Shown here: positions 32,101-36,221 of the stretch, piece after piece
How the letters are laid out: each line of letters begins with the position of its first letter
Numbering within the stretch: the stretch's first letter is position 1
Source: Acidimicrobiia bacterium
GTDB taxonomy: Bacteria > Actinomycetota > Acidimicrobiia > Acidimicrobiales > Bin134
Reading direction: 5' to 3'
DNA: 36,221 nt
Assembly (NCBI GenBank): GCA_022827405.1
Contig: JAJDTA010000217.1
Span: 1 to 36,221, forward strand
Position numbers and translations under genes: made by a program
Notes under the pieces: generated by a model
Told to the model about the DNA's origin: nothing
The model's database searches: none
The model's input: only the letters and a program-made list of their open reading frames with translations

Positions 32101-33673
32101 CGCAGATGGTCACCCAGCCCTGGTCGTTTCCGAAGCTGTTGACGCCCTGGGGGTCGGCGGTGGTGGTGAACTTGTACTCCCACTTGACAACCGGCGAGCC
32201 GCCGTCATGGCCCGGACTCCACTGCAGGTTGACCTGTCGGGTGCCTTGGGACGCGTTGTAGGTGTTAGTCAACGCGAACTCTCTCGGGGCGGCGGGAAAT
32301 GTGCCCGGATAGATGGCCTTGGTGGCCACAGACGGGAGTCCGCCCCCGACGGCGTTCACCGCCCGAACCCTGAACTGGTACGCCGTTCCCGCGATCAGAT
32401 CGCTCACGTCGTGAGAGGTGGTAGTCGCCCCAGAATCGGCAATGTCCTGCCATGGGCTGTAGCGGCCGTTGCCCGCCCTCTGCGAGTACTGGTAGCCGAT
32501 GATCGGCGAGCCGCGGTCGCGGGGGGTCCGCCACCTCAGCGTGACCGTGTCGGCGGCGCCGTCCTTGAATGAAGCGACCACGTTGGTCGGCCGGGCGGGA
32601 ACCTGTCCGGGATCGACGGCCTCGGTGGCCGCCGCCGCCCCCGGGCCGACGGCATTGACGGCGCGAACCTCGAATCGATACCTCACATTGCCGTTGTCCA
32701 GCCCGACCACGGCGTAGCTGGTGGTGCGGGCCGAGCTGTTGGGGATGGTGACCCACGCCACCGAATCGGCGATGGCGCCACTACCGGTTGCCTGGCGGAA
32801 CTGCCAGCTGGTGATGGGGGAGCCGCCGTCGCTGCTCGCCGTCCAGAACAACCTGGCCGACTGGTTGCCCGGCACCGCCCGCAGCGAGCGGGGGCGACCC
32901 GGGGTGGTGGCCACCGTCACCGGTGCCGTTTCGGCGGCTGCGCCGGCCCCGTTGGCGTTGACGGCCCGAAGCTGGAATTGGTAGCTCGTGCCGTTGGCCA
33001 GCCCGGTAACGATGTGGCCCGCGGTGTCAGTCCCCGAGCCAATGACGAAGGTCCAGGGGGCATAGTCACCGGCGCCGGTCTTCTGGCGGTACTCATATCG
33101 CAACATGGGCAAGAAACCGGAGGCCGCGGTGTCGGCGCCGGCCGCCGTCCACCTCAGCTCAACCTGCGAGTTGCCCACCTCCGCTTCCAGCTCAGCCGGC
33201 GCGGCGGGAATGGTGGAGGGCACCACCGGATTGGATTCCGCCGACTCAGCCCCGTAGCCGGCAGTGCTGAAGGCCCGCACCCGGAACCTATAGCCGCTTT
33301 GGCCGTCGCCATTGGGACCCCCGCCGATCAACCCGGTAACCACATGGCGATTGGTGGCCGGCCCACTGCCCGGAACGGTGAACCAAACGCCTGTCTGCGG
33401 GCTCGACTGGGTGTACTCCCAGCGGATCACCCTGGCGCCGTAGTGGGGGCCAGCGGTCCACGTCAGCGTCACCTGTTCGTTGCCCGCCGTCGCCACCACA
33501 TTGGTGGCCGCCCCCGGCACAGTCTGCGCACCCACGCCCGACCACGGGGCCAACAGCGCGACCACCAGCGCCAAGGCGCCCACCACCACCCGCCGCCGGG
33601 CGCAGACGCCACTGCCAGAGGAAAAAAGCGCTGGAGGAGTAGGGGGAGTTGGAGGGGTCCCTTTGCTGAGCAT
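29174..33673 (-). CDS. Giant secreted multi-FN3 protein with duplicated Cys/Asp motif
   Basis: A 1499-residue exported protein. An N-terminal basic region and hydrophobic segment (RRRVVVGALALVVALLAPW) ending in VGAQT make a signal peptide. About 12 fibronectin type III domains of roughly 100 residues fill residues 50-1300, each with an ITxWQYR strand, a YGxWxxI stretch, NGTxYxFxVRAVN and a closing VIPG. The last 190 residues hold two 49-residue copies of a motif starting FYSGV, separated by a Cys-containing spacer, with Asp-rich DGDGDG and DDDKDG loops that may bind calcium. No LPxTG anchor or C-terminal membrane helix is visible, so secretion or non-covalent attachment is likely. I use ATG 33673; TTG starts just upstream are possible. 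No good ribosome site is seen. A role in adhesion or matrix binding is inferred. Confidence 0.9.
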   Translation of the reverse strand: MLSKGTPPTPPTPPALFSSGSGVCARRRVVVGALALVVALLAPWSGVGAQTVPGAATNVVATAGNEQVTLTWTAGPHYGARVIRWEYTQSSPQTGVWFTVPGSGPATNRHVVTGLIGGGPNGDGQSGYRFRVRAFSTAGYGAESAESNPVVPSTIPAAPAELEAEVGNSQVELRWTAAGADTAASGFLPMLRYEYRQKTGAGDYAPWTFVIGSGTDTAGHIVTGLANGTSYQFQLRAVNANGAGAAAETAPVTVATTPGRPRSLRAVPGNQSARLFWTASSDGGSPITSWQFRQATGSGAIADSVAWVTIPNSSARTTSYAVVGLDNGNVRYRFEVRAVNAVGPGAAAATEAVDPGQVPARPTNVVASFKDGAADTVTLRWRTPRDRGSPIIGYQYSQRAGNGRYSPWQDIADSGATTTSHDVSDLIAGTAYQFRVRAVNAVGGGLPSVATKAIYPGTFPAAPREFALTNTYNASQGTRQVNLQWSPGHDGGSPVVKWEYKFTTTADPQGVNSFGNDQGWVTICDATIRADASCRYRSSVTLPRTPAVLGRLRIPTGSNGPELVPVAGETYQVVVRATNEHGAGFVSGVAATTIPWIVPTTPAAVHFRDAADDSFRVWWPISADGGANTNIAGTSARLRYQLSYRLEGGSWTPWRIEAANTATIADAVAGTRYLVRVRAENAVGFSDIAESGAYTHGGPPTPGADIVDSDPVLAAEPGDTRVALSLARSANAGSIGGITDATSWEYSFKVGDGNFGGWTFNNAGPWFNDVIVDSLANGEPHTFRVRGVNGTFTGPSLESEEVIPGPAPFSPSSLEAAGGDQHVVLTWMSRGDGPPITRWQVCEKTGVNPCGDVDTGDGWTDIVDSGPATTSHTVEDLVNGAEYTFLVRAWNAQGHGARAQVGPVAVGAAPDAPERVHTEVGSRRITVTVTAPIGDRGSPVTSYQIRTKSAGGPYSPWETIERFGTEENTTATVAGLINGISYDVEVRAVNDFGPSEAVRLASVIPVGPPPWGSVIAEPENAQVVLRWFSGGDGGSPITGWQYRIEAAESDYGAWSSIEGSGPATAAYIVAGLINGTVYTFQVRAVNEFGPGDPFESNPVIPGQAPPPPARLTATRGDGVVELAWTAGASGAPGEADYAVPVTVWQYRMKTADGDYGDWMDIAGGDGDTATTTVDGLDNATPYTFEVRGFSDVGQGAAAAASVEASSAPGAPAVAAVGGDGAITVSWTAGDDGGLSVDAWQYRTKVSIGDYGDWIETSPDAMSVTLDGLGGGTGALSYTFQVRAVNAIGEGAAGTSNAVIPVAVPAVFGAFYSGVVTGPDFCANLSLGGARLFAHDGDGDGVAEVCSLPYTRREAIARQHAVEALAIQFHDEYAALVNKACAVTAGEAACGGETLTALPAIRINDGGPFYSGVITGPTFCANLSLGGPTTYPHDDDKDGVAEVCALPYTRREAIARQLAGDILAATHASDFHRELSSACRALNGADYGDNPADLARDICA
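29306..29746 (-). repeat. Two 147-bp tandemly spaced coding repeats
   Basis: Within the FN3 gene, 29600-29746 and 29306-29452 encode two gap-free 49-residue units with 39 identical positions, 294 bases apart. Both have FYSGV, FCANLSLGG, an Asp-rich loop, DGVAEVC and LPYTRREAIARQ. The Asp loop and paired Cys recall Excalibur-type calcium-binding modules, but I cannot assign them to a known domain. Confidence 0.9.
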
Positions 33674-33773
33674 CAACGACAACTAGTCATAGAGGGCGAA
33701 TTGCTTCGTCACATTCTGCTTACAACAGCGTTCACAAGCAAAACTTCCGACCGCCATTGATTGTCTCAATGAG

Positions 33774-34973
33774 GGTCTGTCAGATTTCCTGTGGAACCGG
33801 CTGTGATGGTTTTTTCATTTGATGTGGTCGGCGATGCGGTCGCCGTAGTGGATGGTCAGTGTGTTCAATATGGCCTTTCAACCGTTGGTCTTGCCGGTGA
33901 GGTTGCTGCGGTTCTTTTGCTTGGTGGTGGCGACGAGGTAGAGGACTTTCATGGCGGCCTGCTCGTTGGGGAAGTGCCCTCGGTGTCGCACGGCTCGTCG
34001 GAACCGGACGTTGAGGCTCTCGACGGCGTTGGTGGTGTAGACGACCCGGCGCAGCTCGGCGGGGAACTTCAGGAACGGTGTGAACTCGTCCCAGGACTGT
34101 CGCCATGACCGGATCATCGCCGGGTAGATGCCTGCCCAGTTCTCGGCGAAGGCCTCGAATCGTGTTTCGGCGGCCTCTGTGGTGGGAGACGTGTAGATGT
34201 CGCGCATGGCCTTGGTGATCTGGCCCCAGTGCTTCTTGGAGGCGTATCTGAGGCTGTTGCGGACCATGTGCGCTACGCAGGTCTGCACCGTCGCGTCTGG
34301 CCAGGTAGTGCGGATTGACTCGGGCAGGCCCCTGAGCCCGTCGCGGCACACGATCAAAGCGTCGGCCAGGCCCCGGTTGCGGAGCTCGCCCGGCACCGTC
34401 GCCCACTGATTGGCGCCCACGCCGCCCGTTGGGCCCAGCCACAGGCCCAAAACGTCGCGTTCTTCTTGGAGATCGACGCCGATGGCGACGTAGACGGGCC
34501 GGCTGGCGACCTGGGCATCGCGGACCTTGATGGTGATCGCGTCGATCAACACCACCGCATACACGGCCTCAAGGGGCCGGTTCTGCCACACAGCCATGTC
34601 GGCGACGATCTCGCCGATCTCGGTTGTGACCCGCTTGGACGACGAGCCGTTGCGCGAGTTCCCCGACCCGCGGCCCCCCGGATCGTAGCGCTCATAGCCC
34701 AGATGCTCGGTCATCTCAACCTCGAGGCCAGTCTGGAGCACCTGGCGCACCGGCCCGGTCAACAAGCCGCCGTCACCAGTCAGCTCCACGCCCTCGGCGC
34801 GGGCACGCTCGACCAAAAGCCCAGCCCACTCATGAATTGCCGCCTCACCGGCGGCCTATTCCGCCGACACAGCCGGCATATCCTGATCAGTCACAGACAT
34901 GATCCTCCCCGGCCCGCAGCACCCGGCCGCGGACCCTCAGATCACGCCCGATACACAAAATTCCTGACAGACC
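33774..34973 (-). mobile_element. IS256-family element, degraded
   Basis: The element is bounded by inverted repeats: GGTCTGTCAG at 33774-33783 and its complement at 34964-34973, with imperfect matching continuing about ten bases inward. It contains one mutator-type transposase frame on the minus strand, now broken. Flanking bases (TCAATGAG left, AGGTTGAC right) are not a target duplication, so the element may have been rearranged or its right flank altered by the neighbouring insertion. Confidence 0.88.
33815..34900 (-). pseudogene. IS256-family transposase with two stops and an internal deletion
   Basis: From ATG 34900 (preceded by GGAGG) one frame runs 361 codons but is interrupted twice. 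TAG at 34856-34858 is codon 15. TGA at 33878-33880 stands where family members have Trp, and a clear C-terminus (KAILNTLTIHYGDRI) continues in frame to 33815. Near 34588 the protein jumps from VADMAV directly to WQNRPLEAVY, missing the usual PRDR-to-ITD section of about 65-70 residues. The DDE residues remain (LIDAI, CRDGLRG, TTNAVESLN). The longest intact piece is 33878-34816. The copy should be inactive. Confidence 0.9.
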
Positions 34974-35006
34974 AGGTTGACCGGACCCCGTTTTTTGGTC
35001 CATTTG

Positions 35007-35867
35007 CTATGAGGGTTTTTTCGGGTTGTCTTTTGCCCACCGTTCTGCGTATTCGGCTGGTGTGAGCATGCCGAGCGCGGAGTGGGGGCGGTAGGTGTTG
35101 TAGTCGGTTTGCCAGTCGGCGACAAGTACTTGGGCCTCGAGGAGGCTGTCGAACTGCTCGATTGACAGCAGCTCGTCTCGCATTCTGGCGCCGTAGGACT
35201 CGACCCAGGGGTTCTGCCAGGGCGACCCGGGGTCGATGTAGCAGGTCTTGGTGCTGGTGAATTCGCACCAGTCCCGCAGGGCGTTCGCGGTGAGCTCGGG
35301 GCCGTTGTCGCAGCGGACGAAGGAGGGGCATCGGCCCCTGGCCGAGGCGACCTTGTCCAAGCAGGCCACGGTGGCGTCGGCGTCGATGCTGTAGTCCACC
35401 AGATCGGCGAGCGACTCTCGGGTGAACTCGTCGAGCACGTGCAGGATCTTGATCTTGCGGCCCGAAGCGGTCACGTCGAACTGGAAGTCCAGCGCCCAGA
35501 CGTGGTCGGGGTGCTCGGCTTCGAGCAGGCCGGCGTCGGCGTCGGAGTCGCCGGCGCGCCGGCGCTTGCGCTGCTTGGGCGGGACCCTGAGGCCCTCCTC
35601 GCGCCACAGGCGCTGGACTTTTTTGCGGTTCACCCTCCAACCGTCGCGCACCAGCACCGCGTGGGCACGCCGGTACCCCCAACGGGAGTGCTCGCGGGCG
35701 AAGTCCCGCAGCTCGGCGCGCAGGTCCCGGTCCGGGTCCGCCGCAACCGGCTCATAGCGCTGCGTGGAGCGGTGCTGGCCGACGATCTCACACGCCCGCC
35801 GCTGCGACACCCCGAGCCGCTCACAGAGCAGCTCGACGGCTCTGCGCCGCTGCGGCGGGCTCACCAT
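35007..35867 (-). CDS. IS3-family transposase OrfB (DDE integrase domain)
   Basis: A 286-residue catalytic subunit with an N-terminal HTH_21-like part (SRWGYRRAHAVLVRDGWRVN) and an rve-type integrase core. The DDE triad is visible in WALDFQFD, RCDNGPE and NPWVESYGARMRDELL, and the C-terminus NTYRPHSALGMLTPAEYAE is typical. The frame is intact. Its ATG overlaps the end of OrfA by seven bases. An AAAA run just before (GCA AAA TGG) would allow a -1 frameshift to make an OrfAB fusion, the usual IS3 strategy. Confidence 0.94.
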   Translation of the reverse strand: MVSPPQRRRAVELLCERLGVSQRRACEIVGQHRSTQRYEPVAADPDRDLRAELRDFAREHSRWGYRRAHAVLVRDGWRVNRKKVQRLWREEGLRVPPKQRKRRRAGDSDADAGLLEAEHPDHVWALDFQFDVTASGRKIKILHVLDEFTRESLADLVDYSIDADATVACLDKVASARGRCPSFVRCDNGPELTANALRDWCEFTSTKTCYIDPGSPWQNPWVESYGARMRDELLSIEQFDSLLEAQVLVADWQTDYNTYRPHSALGMLTPAEYAERWAKDNPKKPS

Positions 35868-36142
35868 TTTGCCCGGCTGATCTCCCGCAGAGCGTCGATC
35901 TCCAGCTCCTTGTCGGCCACGATCCGCTTCAGCCGCGCGTTCTCGGCCTCCAGGTTCTTGAGCCGCTTCACGTCATCGGCCTTCAGGCCCCCGTACTGGT
36001 TGCGCCACCGATGAAACGTCTGCTCCGACACCTCCAAATGCCGCGCCACATCCGCCACCGACGCGCCCTCGGCCAAAAGCCGATCCGCCTCCCGGAGCTT
36101 GCGCACAATCTGCTCCGGCGTGTGCCGCCTCCGCTTGGCCAT
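35861..36142 (-). CDS. IS3-family transposase OrfA (helix-turn-helix)
   Basis: A 93-residue OrfA with the HTH_Tnp_1 domain (RRRHTPEQIVRKLREADRLL, then VADVARHLEVSEQTFHRW and RNQYGGLKADD). A leucine-zipper-like helix (LKNLEAENARLKRIVADKELEI) follows and would drive multimerisation. The ATG at 36142 is preceded by GGAGGAGG, which fixes the start; a longer open frame upstream has no such site. It recognises the element's terminal repeats and is completed by OrfB. Confidence 0.93.
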   Translation of the reverse strand: MAKRRRHTPEQIVRKLREADRLLAEGASVADVARHLEVSEQTFHRWRNQYGGLKADDVKRLKNLEAENARLKRIVADKELEIDALREISRAKW

Positions 36143-36221
36143 ACTCGTGATCCTCCTCCATCCAGCAATACTGGACAACGAACTCTCACAACAGGCGGAC
36201 CAAACTCAAGGGGTCACGCCA

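Larger units (their letters stand above)
34978..36221 (-). mobile_element. IS3-family (IS407-like) element, apparently complete
   Basis: OrfA and OrfB on the minus strand are flanked by related terminal repeats: TGACCGGACCCC at 34978 and, read from the other strand, TGGCGTGACCCC starting at 36221. Both are followed by a T-rich stretch and TTTGGTCC (left to 35001, right from 36197). The right repeat ends at the last base of the window, so the outer boundary and target duplication cannot be checked. The left end is 4 bp (AGGT) from the IS256 element; 4 bp is the duplication size expected for IS407-type elements. Confidence 0.87.

Noticed and set aside
33815-34900. TGA read as Trp or TAG read through in the IS256 transposase
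   Set aside because: TGA and TAG end many intact genes here, and the same transposase also has an internal deletion, so simple decay explains both stops.
1-36221. CRISPR array, tRNA or rRNA genes, riboswitches
   Set aside because: No regularly spaced direct repeats, no cloverleaf-like sequence with TTCGA-type arms and no rRNA motifs were noticed on either strand; this was a by-eye search only.

Overview
The window is GC-rich and looks like a chromosomal contig from an actinobacterium. My best guess is class Acidimicrobiia. Three things point that way: a housekeeping order running from a FakA-like kinase through recG, coaD, a SepIVA-like protein, a DUF177 protein, rpmF, plsX, acpP, rnc, mutM and smc to ftsY, ffh and rpsP-rplS; a mycothiol-type LmbE deacetylase; and a very large fibronectin III surface protein. 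The class assignment is inference. The contig probably breaks at both ends for technical reasons: a 21-base C run lies near the left end, and the right end falls on the terminal repeat of an IS3-family element.

Region 1 (73-21012) is about 21 kb with almost every gene on the minus strand, packed with 1-8 bp overlaps and short gaps. Read in transcription order it holds a DAK2/FakA-like kinase, RecG, a GNAT acetyltransferase, RsmD, CoaD, a SepIVA-like septation protein and a DUF177 protein. Next come RpmF, PlsX, ACP, RNase III, a MutM-like protein, SMC, a membrane-anchored HtrA-type protease, FtsY and Ffh. It ends with S16, KhpA, RimM, TrmD, L19, YraN and a lipoprotein cytochrome c. Themes are ribosome maturation, SRP-dependent secretion, lipid and CoA synthesis, and chromosome and septum management. 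Three points stand out. The MutM-like protein lacks the catalytic Pro2, Glu3, Lys57 and Asn168 equivalents. RNase III seems to start at a CTG overlapping the acpP stop. S16 and KhpA carry facing acidic tails.

Region 2 (21143-28760) is metabolic. A small OB-fold-like gene is coupled to ATP-type PEP carboxykinase on the plus strand and converges on galE. A 519-residue protein of unknown function follows. A stand-alone Lrp/AsnC RAM-domain protein comes next, preceded by a perfect inverted repeat. Then, on the minus strand, come a zincin-like metallopeptidase and a tight set of a CoA-transferase III/racemase, an LmbE deacetylase and a four-helix membrane protein.

Region 3 (28760-36221) is accessory. 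It has a small membrane-anchored coiled-coil protein behind an AT-rich, repeat-bearing promoter region, a 1499-residue secreted protein with about 12 FN3 domains and two copies of a 49-residue Cys/Asp motif, an IS256-family element ruined by three lesions, and an apparently intact IS3-family (IS407-like) element 4 bp away. No tRNA, rRNA or CRISPR array was seen, and no gene-free stretch exceeds 300 bases.
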